From the NCBI GenBank assembly GCA_022563855.1, contig JADFMN010000001.1:372001-436000 (forward strand): 64,000 bases of DNA, in the 5' to 3' direction. Source of the stretch: Armatimonadota bacterium (GTDB lineage: Bacteria; Armatimonadota; Fimbriimonadia; Fimbriimonadales; Fimbriimonadaceae). Every line of letters begins with the position of its first letter. Position 1 is the first letter of the stretch. Below the pieces are notes generated by a model. The model was given only the letters and a program-made list of their open reading frames with translations, ran no database searches and was not told where the DNA came from. Position numbers and translations under genes: made by a program. This document shows positions 24,470-33,373 of this stretch, one piece after another.

Positions 24470-25793
24470 CAAGCAGGGCGAAGGACTGTTCCGCCAGTAC
24501 TTGCGCACGATGGGACCCGGCTTCATGCAGTCGGCGATGACGCTCGGCGGCGGCAGCGCGTTCGCGGCAATTTTTGCTGGCGCGGCGTTCGGCTATCAAC
24601 TTCTATGGGTCGCGCCACTCGGCATGTTGCTCGGCGTTATTGTGATGTCGGCCGTCGCGTGGCAAACGCTCTCGACTGGGATGGACCCGTACGACGCGCT
24701 GAAAAAGCACGCGCATCCGCTGTTCGCCTGGGCGTTCGCTTGGGGCGGCCTGATCTCGTCCGTCATCTGGCAGTTCGCGCAGTATGCGCTCGCGGGCGCG
24801 ATGCTGAGCCTTCTTTTGGGAGTCAAGCCGTGGGTTGGTGGACTGATCGCGCTGGCATGGTGCGTTCCGGTCGGCCTGCTGTATGGAAAGGGAGGGAAAT
24901 TTGTCCGTTCTTACGAGCTTCTGCTGACCGGGATGGTGTGGTTCATCATCGTCAGCATGCTCGTCGTTGTTGTGCGGGCGGGAGTACCGGAGTCCGGTTC
25001 CCTGCTCAAAGGATTTGTTCCGTCGATCCCTCCCGACTGGACGGGCACGGACGCGGCCGGTGGGCCGACGAGCATCGCGACCAACCTCGTTATCGTCAGC
25101 GGCCTCGCCGCAGCAGTCGGCGCGAACATGCTGTTCGTCTATCCGTACACCCTGATCCGCAACAAATGGGGGCGCGGCGAGCGGAAGGTGGCGCTGCTCG
25201 ATCTGGTCTTGGGGATGCTCATTCCGTTCACGATCGCCGTCACGCTGATGGTCATCGCCAGCGCGTCGGTGTTCCACTTTGGCGACGGGGCGTTCGTCGG
25301 TTCGATGATTAAACCGGAAGATGCGGCGAGAGTCTTTTCGGATCCCGATAGACTGGGACAAACCGTCGGCGTCTGGGTGTTCGGCCTTGGAATCCTCGCA
25401 ATGGCCTTGTCTTCGATCACAATGCAGATGCTCGCGTCGGGTTTCGCGGGGGTCAAGCTTTTCGGCTTCCAGAACGATTCGATCGGACACAAGGCGTTCA
25501 CTCTGCTGCCTGCCGTCGGCGTTCTCGGGGCGATCTGGTGGGGAGAGATGGCCGCGTGGGTGCCCGTCCCCACGAACGTGATCTGCGGGATATTCCTGCC
25601 CGCCGCCTACCTCGGCTTTCTCATCTTGCATATCAAGAAGGACTACCTCCGCGAGGACTCGCCGGTCGGCGGCAAGCGCCTGTTCTGGAACGTCGGCATG
25701 ATCGTTGCGATCCTCGTGATCTCTATTGGAGTTGGAAATGTGCTGATTACCGAACTGCCGAAGTACATCGATAAATTCGGCGGCGGGGGATGA
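24462..25793 (+). CDS. Nramp-like transporter with altered metal-site motifs
   Basis: A 443 aa protein with about eleven membrane helices that resembles the Nramp family in GPGFMQSAMTLGGGS (TM1) and GANMLFVYPYTLIRNKWG (TM6). In canonical Nramps TM1 carries DPGN and TM6 carries MPH, which bind Mn2+/Fe2+. Both are missing here, as in the divergent Nramp-related branches, so metal transport should not be assumed. Its place between two catabolic-looking enzymes suggests uptake of their substrate. It overlaps neighbours by 8 and 4 bases. Confidence 0.75.
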   Translation: MSDKQGEGLFRQYLRTMGPGFMQSAMTLGGGSAFAAIFAGAAFGYQLLWVAPLGMLLGVIVMSAVAWQTLSTGMDPYDALKKHAHPLFAWAFAWGGLISSVIWQFAQYALAGAMLSLLLGVKPWVGGLIALAWCVPVGLLYGKGGKFVRSYELLLTGMVWFIIVSMLVVVVRAGVPESGSLLKGFVPSIPPDWTGTDAAGGPTSIATNLVIVSGLAAAVGANMLFVYPYTLIRNKWGRGERKVALLDLVLGMLIPFTIAVTLMVIASASVFHFGDGAFVGSMIKPEDAARVFSDPDRLGQTVGVWVFGLGILAMALSSITMQMLASGFAGVKLFGFQNDSIGHKAFTLLPAVGVLGAIWWGEMAAWVPVPTNVICGIFLPAAYLGFLILHIKKDYLREDSPVGGKRLFWNVGMIVAILVISIGVGNVLITELPKYIDKFGGGG

Positions 25794-26962
25794 CGCCTCT
25801 GCCGGAATTTCGCGACGACCGCTGGGCTGAGTTGGCCAACGGCGTCGACATGGCGGCGCCTCTTCCCAGGCTTTGCTACGCGGCTGTGCACGTCGCGATG
25901 CTGGATTCTTATCGGGAGGTCGGCCACATGCCCGACTCCCCCGGCGCGGCCCATGAGATCGCCGAGCACATCGACTGGGAGTCGACCATGTCCCTCCGGA
26001 CTTCCATCGCACGAACAGGCATGGGGATTGCAGAGGCGATGGACACCGCGCAACGGTTCTCGCTCGGTTGGGACGCCGCGCGCGACCTGATTGAGCGAAC
26101 TGGCAAGCTTGGTATTCGGTTTTGCGCGGGCGCGAGTACCGACCATCTCGAGCGTGTCGAGACGACTACGCAACTGGTCGACGGCGTATGTTCGCAGATC
26201 GAAACGATCCGCTCGGCTGGCGGCGTTCCGGTGATCCTACCAATGCCGCTGCTCCCATCTCTTGGCACTGACGCCAGCGGCTACGTCGAGGTGTACGGCG
26301 ACATCGTGCGGAACTCGTCCGACGGGCCGTTGATCGTCCACTGGCTTGGCCCCATGTTCATGCCGTCGCTGGAGGGCTACTTCCCCGGCGATTCCTTCGA
26401 GAAAGTCATGCAACTCGATCCGCAGAAGCTGCGAGCCGCAAAGATTTCGATGCTCGACGGCGCGCTGGAAGTCCGTCTCCGACGCGAACTGCTGAAGAAC
26501 GATCAAGTCATGCTGACCGGCGACGACTTCCATTTTGCGGGTCTGATTGCTGGCGACGGGTCAGTTGAGCGGACGACGACGCTTGGCGACAGGGACGTGC
26601 CGCTCGGCGACTTCAGCCACGCGCTCTTGGGCATCTTCGACGCGATCGCCGAGCCAGCGGCGCTGGCGCTGCGGCTCTTGGACCGAGGCGACAGAACTGG
26701 ATACGATGAGATCATGTCGAGGTGCGAGGCGCTCGGCCAGTGCGTCTTCGAAGAGCCCACGCGCTTCTACAAAACCGGCCTCGCGTTCCTCTCCTGGCTC
26801 AACGGCCACCAGCCGAACGCGATGCTCGTCAATCACGAGGAAACCTGTCGCGACCGCGAGCATCTTCTCAGGGTTGCCCGTCTGGCGGACGAGGCAGGCG
26901 CGATCACGGACCCGAAGACCGCAAGCAAGCGCGTAGAAGGCTGGATTTCTGAGTCGGAGTGA
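25790..26962 (+). CDS. DUF993 family protein (TIM-barrel, DapA/aldolase-like)
   Basis: The 390 aa protein matches DUF993: MAAPLPRLCYAAVHVAM, EHIDWESTMSLRTSIARTGMGIAEAMDTAQRFSLGW, RFCAGASTDHL, HWLGPMFMPSLEGYFPG, KISMLDGALEVRLRRELL and TGDDFHF. The pattern suggests a dihydrodipicolinate-synthase-like barrel with a Lys in AAKISMLD as possible Schiff base. DUF993 genes commonly sit in sugar or polyol catabolic clusters. It closes the operon. Confidence 0.8.
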   Translation: MTPLPEFRDDRWAELANGVDMAAPLPRLCYAAVHVAMLDSYREVGHMPDSPGAAHEIAEHIDWESTMSLRTSIARTGMGIAEAMDTAQRFSLGWDAARDLIERTGKLGIRFCAGASTDHLERVETTTQLVDGVCSQIETIRSAGGVPVILPMPLLPSLGTDASGYVEVYGDIVRNSSDGPLIVHWLGPMFMPSLEGYFPGDSFEKVMQLDPQKLRAAKISMLDGALEVRLRRELLKNDQVMLTGDDFHFAGLIAGDGSVERTTTLGDRDVPLGDFSHALLGIFDAIAEPAALALRLLDRGDRTGYDEIMSRCEALGQCVFEEPTRFYKTGLAFLSWLNGHQPNAMLVNHEETCRDREHLLRVARLADEAGAITDPKTASKRVEGWISESE

Positions 26963-26995
26963 CCGGGAGGACGCGTCCTTAACCTGCAGAACGCA

Positions 26996-27070
26996 TGGAG
27001 CCATCGAGCGGATTCGAACCGCTGACCTGCTGTTTACGAAACAGCTGCTCTACCACTGAGCTACGATGGC
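26996..27070 (-). tRNA. tRNA-Thr (CGT)
   Basis: The reverse strand folds as a 75-base tRNA with acceptor GCCATCG/CGATGGC, D arm GCTCAGTGGTAGAGC, anticodon stem GCTGT/ACAGC with loop TTCGTAA, T arm GCGGTTCGAATCCGC and an encoded CCA. The anticodon CGT reads ACG threonine codons. Confidence 0.95.
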
Positions 27071-27462
27071 TTCCGCGTAGAACAAGATTACCAGTTCGCG
27101 GCTGGGCCGCGGCTCTACTTGCCTACAGGTCAGGCGTGGTGGTGTACCAAACGACCGACCCGCCCACTCCGCTTATGCTGAACCTCGACGGCGCCGTGCC
27201 TATGTAGCAGCTGTCGGCTACCACCCGACGCAAACTAGTCCCCTCCCACGAGCGAGGGCGAGGGCTAGGGAGATGGGGCAAGCAGACAAAGTCCCTTCTA
27301 TTCGGCAGCATAATTTCGTTGGATGAAATCCAAAGCGGAAAGGACTCTAGAGCTTGGACCCGTCACCCAGCCTCTCCCTCAGGGGGGAGAGGAGTTGCCT
27401 GCGATTGGCAGAATGGCGGAAAACGCACCGCTCGGAGCCCTAATCCGCTGTCGGGACAGCCG
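27071..27462. other. Gene-free stretch before hppD
   Basis: No coding sequence is supported. It contains two members of the CTCTCC-type palindromic repeat family: CCCCTCCCACGAGCGAGGGC with AGGGAGATGGGG (27238-27277) and CCTCTCCCTCAGGGGGGAGA (27372-27391). The motif AAAGTCCCTTCTATTCGG at 27290 recurs in related form at 37069 and 45951. Confidence 0.5.
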
Positions 27463-27468
27463 TATAAT
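27463..27468 (+). promoter_or_regulatory. Likely -10 box of hppD
   Basis: A perfect TATAAT lies 24 bases before the hppD start, followed by TATAGGAGC, which provides a ribosome site. The region at -35 is weak (GCTGTC), so an activator may be involved. Confidence 0.6.
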
Positions 27469-27491
27469 AGAAGTATAGGAGCAGCCCGACA

Positions 27492-28580
27492 ATGGCTAAA
27501 GATAGTTTCCCCCTCCGAGAAGTCGACCACATCCGGTTTTACGTCAACAACGCCCGCCAGAGCGCGTACTTCTATCAGCACGCGTTCGGCTTCAACATCG
27601 AGGGGTATCACGGCCTCGAGACCGGCCAGAAGAACGAAGTCGACTACCTGGTCAAGCAGGGCAACGTGCGGTTTCTGTTCACCGCGCCGATCCGTCCAGG
27701 TCATCCAATGGCGGATGCAATTGGTCAGCACGGCGACTTTGCGCAAGACATCGCGTTTGGAGTCGACGACGTCGAGTGGTCTTATCGGACTGCGGTCGAG
27801 CGCGGAGCGGAGTCTGCCCGTGAGCCGTTTGAACTTAGAGACGACAACGGTGTCGTTCGCATGGCTTCGATCAAGACTTACGGCGATGTGTTGCATACGT
27901 TCGTCAACCGCGACGAGTTCACCGGTAATTTCCTGCCGAACTTCAGGACGTTGAACGAGCCGGGCGACCCGATCGGGGTGATCGAGATCGATCACGTCGT
28001 CGGAAACGTCGAGCTGGGAAAAATGAACGAGTGGGTGAAGTGGTACGAAGACGTGCTCGGATTCACGCAGATCATCAGCTTCGACGACAAAGACATCTCG
28101 ACCGAGTACACCGCGCTGATGTCCAAGGTCATGGCGAGCGGCAACGAACGGATAAAGTTTCCGATCAACGAGCCGGCTGAGGGCAAGAAGAAGTCGCAGA
28201 TCGACGAGTACCTGGAGTTCTTCGGCGGCGCGGGCGTGCAGCACATTGCGATGCGCACCGATGACATCATCCGCACGGTGACGCACCTGCACAACCGGGG
28301 CGTGCTGTTCCTGCACGTTCCACAGAACTACTACGACGAGCTGACCGACCGAGTGGGAAAGATCGACGAGGACATCTCCGAGCTTGCCGAGTTGGGCGTG
28401 CTGGTCGACCGCGACGACGAAGGTTATCTGCTGCAGCTGTTCACGAAGCCGATCACGGACCGCCCGACGCTGTTCTACGAGATCATCCAGCGCAAGGGCG
28501 CGAAGTCGTTCGGCAAAGGCAACTTCAAAGCGCTGTTCGAGTCGATCGAGCGCGAGCAAGCGCTGCGCGGGACTCTTTAA
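27492..28580 (+). CDS. hppD: 4-Hydroxyphenylpyruvate dioxygenase
   Basis: HPPD converts 4-hydroxyphenylpyruvate to homogentisate in tyrosine breakdown. The Fe(II) triad is complete: His168 in EIDHVVGNV, His251 in GVQHIAMRTDD and Glu330 in FYEIIQRKG. The 362 aa length and C-terminal GNFKALFESIEREQALRG(T)L are typical. It has its own TATAAT promoter and is followed by a strong hairpin, so it appears monocistronic. No homogentisate dioxygenase is nearby. A copy of its last ~30 bases lies at 29279-29310. Confidence 0.96.
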   Translation: MAKDSFPLREVDHIRFYVNNARQSAYFYQHAFGFNIEGYHGLETGQKNEVDYLVKQGNVRFLFTAPIRPGHPMADAIGQHGDFAQDIAFGVDDVEWSYRTAVERGAESAREPFELRDDNGVVRMASIKTYGDVLHTFVNRDEFTGNFLPNFRTLNEPGDPIGVIEIDHVVGNVELGKMNEWVKWYEDVLGFTQIISFDDKDISTEYTALMSKVMASGNERIKFPINEPAEGKKKSQIDEYLEFFGGAGVQHIAMRTDDIIRTVTHLHNRGVLFLHVPQNYYDELTDRVGKIDEDISELAELGVLVDRDDEGYLLQLFTKPITDRPTLFYEIIQRKGAKSFGKGNFKALFESIEREQALRGTL

Positions 28581-28590
28581 GGTGTAATGT

Positions 28591-28625
28591 CTTCTCCTCT
28601 CCGCTCCTTGAGCGGAGAGGAGAAG
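28591..28625 (+). terminator. Perfect hairpin after hppD
   Basis: CTTCTCCTCTCCGCT pairs without mismatch with AGCGGAGAGGAGAAG around CCTTG, 10 bases after the hppD stop. There is no T-run, so it may be a repeat-family palindrome rather than a classical terminator. Confidence 0.7.
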
Positions 28626-28642
28626 CAGGTGAAGTAAGCCCT

Positions 28643-29260
28643 ATGGCAAAGCACAAGTCGCCCTTCTCTGAGGCGGTGTACAAGGAGTGGGAGTCGCTCG
28701 CGTTTCCAAAAGGCGAACTCGATCCGGATGAAGCGAGGCGGCGTTGGGCGAATCTATACCGGCGGACACGATCTAATAATGCCTGGACCGTGAACAGCTA
28801 CGATGCCGGTCTGGTTGCCTCAAGGGGTGCCCGCCTAGCAATCGAGGATAAACGGTGGGCAGATGCGGCAAAGCTGTGCACGGAGTTTCTTGCACACCCG
28901 GACGCCGGAGCCGACGATGTTACGCACGACCACCACTTTGTTCTGCTCGGCTGCATGACGATCCTGCTCGGCGACGCAACTACAGGCGCAAAGATGCTGC
29001 TCGATCCCCTGTATCAAGAGAAGCGGCCGCGCCTCTACTTCCTCGAACTCCGAGCTTGCTTGCTGTCTATGCTTGGCGAGTTAGACGACGTCAGCCCGCC
29101 GAACCCAACTATCACCAATTTGGTGAGCGTCACGATCAGACAGTTTCGAGATAAGAAGCGCACCAGCCAGGCAGCACTCCGTGCCGATTCGTACAGAGAA
29201 CTCTTGGAACTCCTGCGATCAACGTTCCCGCCTCGCCCGAAATCGACTGAACTTCCTTAA
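28643..29260 (+). CDS. Uncharacterised protein inserted between hppD and a copy of its tail
   Basis: Not recognised. The 205 aa soluble protein is helix-rich, with DYDAGLVASRGARLAIEDKRWADAAKLCTEFL-like spacing reminiscent of TPR-type helical pairs; this is a weak impression. No signal peptide. ATG 28643 follows a GAAGCAGG ribosome site. It is bracketed by the real hppD 3' end and its duplicate at 29279-29310, suggesting that it arrived as a unit. Confidence 0.6.
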   Translation: MAKHKSPFSEAVYKEWESLAFPKGELDPDEARRRWANLYRRTRSNNAWTVNSYDAGLVASRGARLAIEDKRWADAAKLCTEFLAHPDAGADDVTHDHHFVLLGCMTILLGDATTGAKMLLDPLYQEKRPRLYFLELRACLLSMLGELDDVSPPNPTITNLVSVTIRQFRDKKRTSQAALRADSYRELLELLRSTFPPRPKSTELP

Positions 29261-29278
29261 GATCTCTGAGAGCGGTCT

Positions 29279-29310
29279 AGCGCGAACAAGCGCTACGCGG
29301 GACTCTGTAA
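29279..29310 (+). repeat. Copy of the hppD 3' end
   Basis: GCGCGA-CAAGCGCT-CGCGGGACTCT-TAA matches 28549-28580 with only three substitutions, stop codon included, in the same orientation. No upstream hppD sequence accompanies it. Confidence 0.88.
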
Positions 29311-29374
29311 CCGCATGTATTAGCTTGCGCGGCCGGGCAGACTCCTCAGAGCCTGCCCGGTGTAGACTGTGGCC

Positions 29375-31129
29375 ATGTGCCTACACCGCACGTTGTCCCT
29401 GTTCGCCTTAGTAGCCGTCGCCGCGCTTTCGAGCGGGGAGATCCGGTACACCGTCACTCCGATGCCGGACGAAGGCAAGCTTCTCGTCTCGATGTCGTTC
29501 ATCGCGCCTGCCGGAGCTTTCGAAGTACAGATGCCGAACTGGTCGCCTGGGGCGTACATGCTGCGGGACATGGGGCGGAGCGTTTCCGAATTTCACGCGA
29601 TGGACAGTTCTGGAAACACCCTCACGGTCGAGCACGCTTCAGACAACAGTTGGTCGGCGAATCTCGAACACGCTGCGCGCGTGTTCATCGCCTACACCGT
29701 GCCGAACCGGATCAGCGAGGGCGCGATGCACTACAGCGGCCCGCCGACGTATATGTACTTGGTCGGGCGAAAGGAAGAGGCGTGCCGACTGAGACTGGAC
29801 ACGCCGCGCGGTTGGAAGATCGCGATCGGCCTCGACGCGATCGGCGACTCGTACTTCGATTACACCGCACCTGATTACGATGTGCTCGCGGACAATCCCG
29901 TGACGATGGGCGACTTTATCGAACTTCGCTACACGTCGCACGGAAAGCCGATCACCATCGCGATGCGCGGCGCGCCGCGCAACAACGTCGACCGAAAGAG
30001 AATCCTGCGCGTGTGCAAGGAGATCACCGACGGCCAGGGCGATTTCTTCGGCGGGCTCCCGTTCAGCAAGTTCATCTGGCACTTCAACGTTACGCCGGGG
30101 CAAGATGGCGGTGGCGGGCTGGAACACCTATCGAGCACGCAGATCAGCTTGGCGCAGGGCATCGGGCCAAGGTCGATACGAGTGTTGGCGCACGAGTTCT
30201 TCCACCTTTGGAACGTCAAGCGGATCCGCTCGCGGGTGCTCGGACCGTTCGATTACACCGAACTCCCCGAGACCGGCGCGCTCTACTGGCTGGAAGGTGT
30301 CACGGACTACTATGCATCGCTCTTGACGTATCGGTTCGGCACGTTGGACCAGTCCGCCTTCCTCGGCGACCTGGTATCAAACATCAGTAACGTCCGCAAC
30401 AACGCTGCGCGCCTGGAAGTCTCGCCGTACGAGTCCAGCATGCGCGTCGGCGAGACGAACAACGGGCGCGGCAACAGCAACGGCTACCAGATCAGCTACT
30501 ACAACTACGGCTGGGTGACCGGACTGGTCCTCGATATCGAGATGCGTGATCGGACGAACGGCGAACGCTCGCTCGACGACGTAATGCTCGCCCTGTGGGA
30601 GATTTGCAAAGACGACAAACCAGGATTCGTCGAAGAAGAAATCCGTCGGCAGTACGTGCGGTTCGGCGGCTCAGACGACTTCTTTGACGACGTCGTCATG
30701 AATCCAGGCCAACTCCCGCTGGAAGAACAGCTGGCCAGGGTCGGGTATCAGCTGACCGCCGATCAGGTGCCTTATGTAGACAACGGCTTCGACGCCCGGC
30801 CTGGCTTCGGGTCGGGGAGCGTGACCGTGCGAAGAGTCAGCGACAGCGCGGCGTCCGCCGGCCTGAAGGTTGGCGACGTCGTGCTGGAGATCAACGGCGA
30901 AAGCGTGCAGGGCACAGACCGGCGCGACACGATGGGCAAGGTGCGTGCAGCGCTCTCGGAAGCCAAGGCCGGCACCGCTATCCGGCTAAAGGTAAGGCGC
31001 GACGGCGAAGAGCACGAGATCAGCGTCGTCCCTGTCGAGGCGTTCCGCTCCGTGTGGAAGATCGAGGACGTCGCCAACGGCGACGAAGAGAAACTAGCCC
31101 TGCGCAAAGGCTGGATCACCGGCGGATAA
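29375..31129 (+). CDS. M61-family (glycyl aminopeptidase-like) metallopeptidase with PDZ domain
   Basis: A signal peptide (CLHRTLSLFALVAVAALSSG) leads a 584 aa exported peptidase. The zinc site is HEFFHLWN, near residue 273, with the third ligand Glu in LYWLEGVTDYYASL about 30 residues later, matching M61. An N-terminal beta domain (APAGAFEVQMPNWSPGAYMLRD) precedes it. Residues about 480-560 form a PDZ domain (GSVTVRRVSDSAASAGLKVGDVVLEING). ATG 29375 is chosen; an in-frame GTG two codons upstream is the alternative. Peptidase activity on N-terminal Gly/Ala is known in the family. Confidence 0.9.
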   Translation: MCLHRTLSLFALVAVAALSSGEIRYTVTPMPDEGKLLVSMSFIAPAGAFEVQMPNWSPGAYMLRDMGRSVSEFHAMDSSGNTLTVEHASDNSWSANLEHAARVFIAYTVPNRISEGAMHYSGPPTYMYLVGRKEEACRLRLDTPRGWKIAIGLDAIGDSYFDYTAPDYDVLADNPVTMGDFIELRYTSHGKPITIAMRGAPRNNVDRKRILRVCKEITDGQGDFFGGLPFSKFIWHFNVTPGQDGGGGLEHLSSTQISLAQGIGPRSIRVLAHEFFHLWNVKRIRSRVLGPFDYTELPETGALYWLEGVTDYYASLLTYRFGTLDQSAFLGDLVSNISNVRNNAARLEVSPYESSMRVGETNNGRGNSNGYQISYYNYGWVTGLVLDIEMRDRTNGERSLDDVMLALWEICKDDKPGFVEEEIRRQYVRFGGSDDFFDDVVMNPGQLPLEEQLARVGYQLTADQVPYVDNGFDARPGFGSGSVTVRRVSDSAASAGLKVGDVVLEINGESVQGTDRRDTMGKVRAALSEAKAGTAIRLKVRRDGEEHEISVVPVEAFRSVWKIEDVANGDEEKLALRKGWITGG

Positions 31130-31178
31130 CGATCGGGCACGGCCACCAGCCCGCTACGAGCCGGCGGCCGCCCTCTTC

Positions 31179-33002
31179 TCAGTCTTGCCTCTCACCGGCA
31201 TCGCCGAGGTCGCGCCCTTCGGACGCGCCGCTCTCCATCACATACCCAGGTATGTCGCTGAGCGTGATCGAATAGTCCGTCGCCTTGCCGCTCGATGTCA
31301 GCACGATCAAGAACGTGCTCGGCGCACGAACTTTGAGAAGCCCGAACTGGTTCATGTCGTCGATGCGAGTCAGCGACAGCGGTGCAGGTCGGCCCTTCTC
31401 ATCGCGGATCGAGACGGTGTACGAAAAGCTCGAGGTCTTCCAATGTATGAACAGTGGCTGATCCGGTGTAGCGGTAAATTTCCAGACCTCGACCTTTCCG
31501 GTTGAAAAGTTGCCTTGCGCGGGCGAGTCCATTCCAAACTCCCGAGCGCTGAACACCTGCCGGTTCAAGGTGTAGGCACCGCCACCGCCGTTACCCTTTG
31601 CAGACACGGCCACCAAGTACCGACCGGGCTTCTCGACGATCATGCTCCAGCTCGCGGAGGTCTGGTCAAGCGACATGGACACGGTCCGGACTTCACGAAG
31701 TTCTGGATCGCGAACGATCAGCCGCTCAGAGAACTGTGTCGTGCCCGTCACAAACGTCATAACGTCGCCAGCTTCCGCATTGAACTCCCAATAGTCGGTG
31801 TCCGCAATCCTCAAATGGCTCTCGATCTCCTGATCGAGCGAGAATTCCTTGGCCGCTGGACGGACCGACATCGTATACGTGTTCCCCTTCCCTCCTGCGC
31901 CGTCCGACACCAGCCACAGCACGGCGTTGCGCTGGATGACATACACTCCTCTGCGCGAATCGCCTTCACGCGCTGGCAGCGCGATGAACGCAGGGCCTTT
32001 AACTTCCTCCTCTTCGTCCGGTACATGCGGAAAGAACGGGTTTTTCTCCGGATCTTGCATGTCGTACTTTGAGATATCCGGTTGCTCTGCGAGCACAAAC
32101 CTTGAGCCAAAGGAAAGCTCAGGAGTAGACACTTCCAAGAAGTCGCCTTTCTTGACGGAGAGCGACCAGAGTGAAAGCGAATTGACTGGCGCCTGGGCCG
32201 AGTACCGTCCGTCTTCGCGTTCTAGTTGGTGTACTGGGATGTCCTCGATCGTAGCCCGCACCTTCCCGTTCCGATTGCCGGTCGTTCTGGCTACTACGTA
32301 GTAGTCGCCATCGACCGCTGCCATCACGGTATTTGGCACGACAGATTCGATCGGCTTGATCAGGTTAATGTCTGGCAGTCCGGTCGGCGAGATAAACTGA
32401 TCGATTCTGATCGGTGGGTAAACGTTCAAGTTCGGCCCCCCGTAATGAACCCGCTTGATCTCGCCTGCCTTCATCGAAATCCGTAAGAAGAACCTCTTGC
32501 CAGCCTCGATTTCCATCTCTGTGACTCTTCCTGAGAAGATGTCAAGGCAGTCGTACGTTTTCGTCCGCAAGAAGAACTGACCTCCCGCCGCGTCCTCGAA
32601 ACACCGTGCGCGCAACTTGTAGTCTCCGGCCTCTTCGCACCGCCAGATAAGAAACGGGCGCTGGTCGCCGGGGTAGCGGTCGTCGTTGTAAATGAGTACC
32701 TCTTCTGCTCCGTCGTCGTCGATAAAGACGATCTGCAGCGCGGGATCGAACGCATCGCTGCGCGCGGACGCTATCACGACCTGGCCCTTCTTCAAGGTCA
32801 GTGACCACTCGCTGAACCCGCCGGGGGTCAGGATGTTTCTGATCTCCGGCGGATTGAAGTATGAAGCTACTGCGCTGTCGATCGCACGGACCTTAGCGTT
32901 GTAACGATCCTGTATCGTGCCAGCCTGTCTTCCCTGTCCAAGAACTACTGTGCTAAAGGCACAGGCTGCTATTGCTGTCGCTATGTGAATGATTCTTTTC
33001 AT
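31179..33002 (-). CDS. Large secreted protein, tandem paralogue 1
   Basis: ATG 33002 opens a signal peptide (MKRIIHIATAIAACAFSTVVLGQ); the frame up to 33071 is non-coding. The 607 aa mature protein is built of repeated beta-sandwich units resembling bacterial pre-peptidase C-terminal domains: SEWSLTLKKGQVVIASARSD, NSLSLWSLSVKKGDFLEVS, TDYWEFNAEAGDVMTFVTG and GKVEVWKFTATPDQPLFIHW, each with a W-[SE]-[LF]-x(3)-[KA]-G-D/Q core. At least four units are visible. No catalytic domain is recognised. The next gene upstream is a paralogue about 40% identical along its length. Confidence 0.75.
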   Translation of the reverse strand: MKRIIHIATAIAACAFSTVVLGQGRQAGTIQDRYNAKVRAIDSAVASYFNPPEIRNILTPGGFSEWSLTLKKGQVVIASARSDAFDPALQIVFIDDDGAEEVLIYNDDRYPGDQRPFLIWRCEEAGDYKLRARCFEDAAGGQFFLRTKTYDCLDIFSGRVTEMEIEAGKRFFLRISMKAGEIKRVHYGGPNLNVYPPIRIDQFISPTGLPDINLIKPIESVVPNTVMAAVDGDYYVVARTTGNRNGKVRATIEDIPVHQLEREDGRYSAQAPVNSLSLWSLSVKKGDFLEVSTPELSFGSRFVLAEQPDISKYDMQDPEKNPFFPHVPDEEEEVKGPAFIALPAREGDSRRGVYVIQRNAVLWLVSDGAGGKGNTYTMSVRPAAKEFSLDQEIESHLRIADTDYWEFNAEAGDVMTFVTGTTQFSERLIVRDPELREVRTVSMSLDQTSASWSMIVEKPGRYLVAVSAKGNGGGGAYTLNRQVFSAREFGMDSPAQGNFSTGKVEVWKFTATPDQPLFIHWKTSSFSYTVSIRDEKGRPAPLSLTRIDDMNQFGLLKVRAPSTFLIVLTSSGKATDYSITLSDIPGYVMESGASEGRDLGDAGERQD

Positions 33003-33373
33003 TTCGATCTTCCTGTCCTCTGTGACGGGATGGCCTGCCGCGACGTTACCGTGAGGCCTACTTCGTCCCACAGCCTGATTACAGTGCTCTCAGACGTCAG
33101 AATCAAAACCAACTTTGTGCAGTGCGCAAGGCCTTAGGTAAATCCTCGTGCGCTGTGCAAGAGCTGGATTCGCAGCACAATACGTCTCGAATCAAATCGA
33201 TTCTCGGATCTCGGGCTCATAGCCCCCTTCCCCCTGCATCGGAGGAGGAAGGGGGTTGGGGGAAGGAGGTTTCGGAAGCGCGAGAGCCGGCGCCCATCAC
33301 GCGGCTCGCGTGGTCCTTCGATCCGCTCAGGATGACGCGCTCGCCCTTCCACAACTTGATGCTTCGGTCAATC
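33003..33373. other. Gene-free stretch between the tandem paralogues
   Basis: It contains an inverted repeat block AGCCCCCTTCCCCCTGCATC/GGAGGAGGAAGGGGGTTGGG (33218-33265), similar to the one at 3.6 kb, then a single TCCTTCGATCCGCTCAGGATGA unit (33313-33334) of the repeat A type. No coding sequence is seen. Confidence 0.5.

Noticed and set aside
24603-26012. 469-codon minus-strand frame
   Set aside because: It is antisense to the Nramp-like and DUF993 genes, Arg/Asp/Gln-rich and without domains, so it is a shadow.
26995-27207. Open frame containing SSGFEPLTCCLRN
   Set aside because: This is translation of the tRNA-Thr sequence, a well-known annotation artefact.
27363-28559. 398-codon minus-strand frame across hppD
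   Set aside because: hppD on the other strand has all three metal ligands; the antisense frame has no family features.
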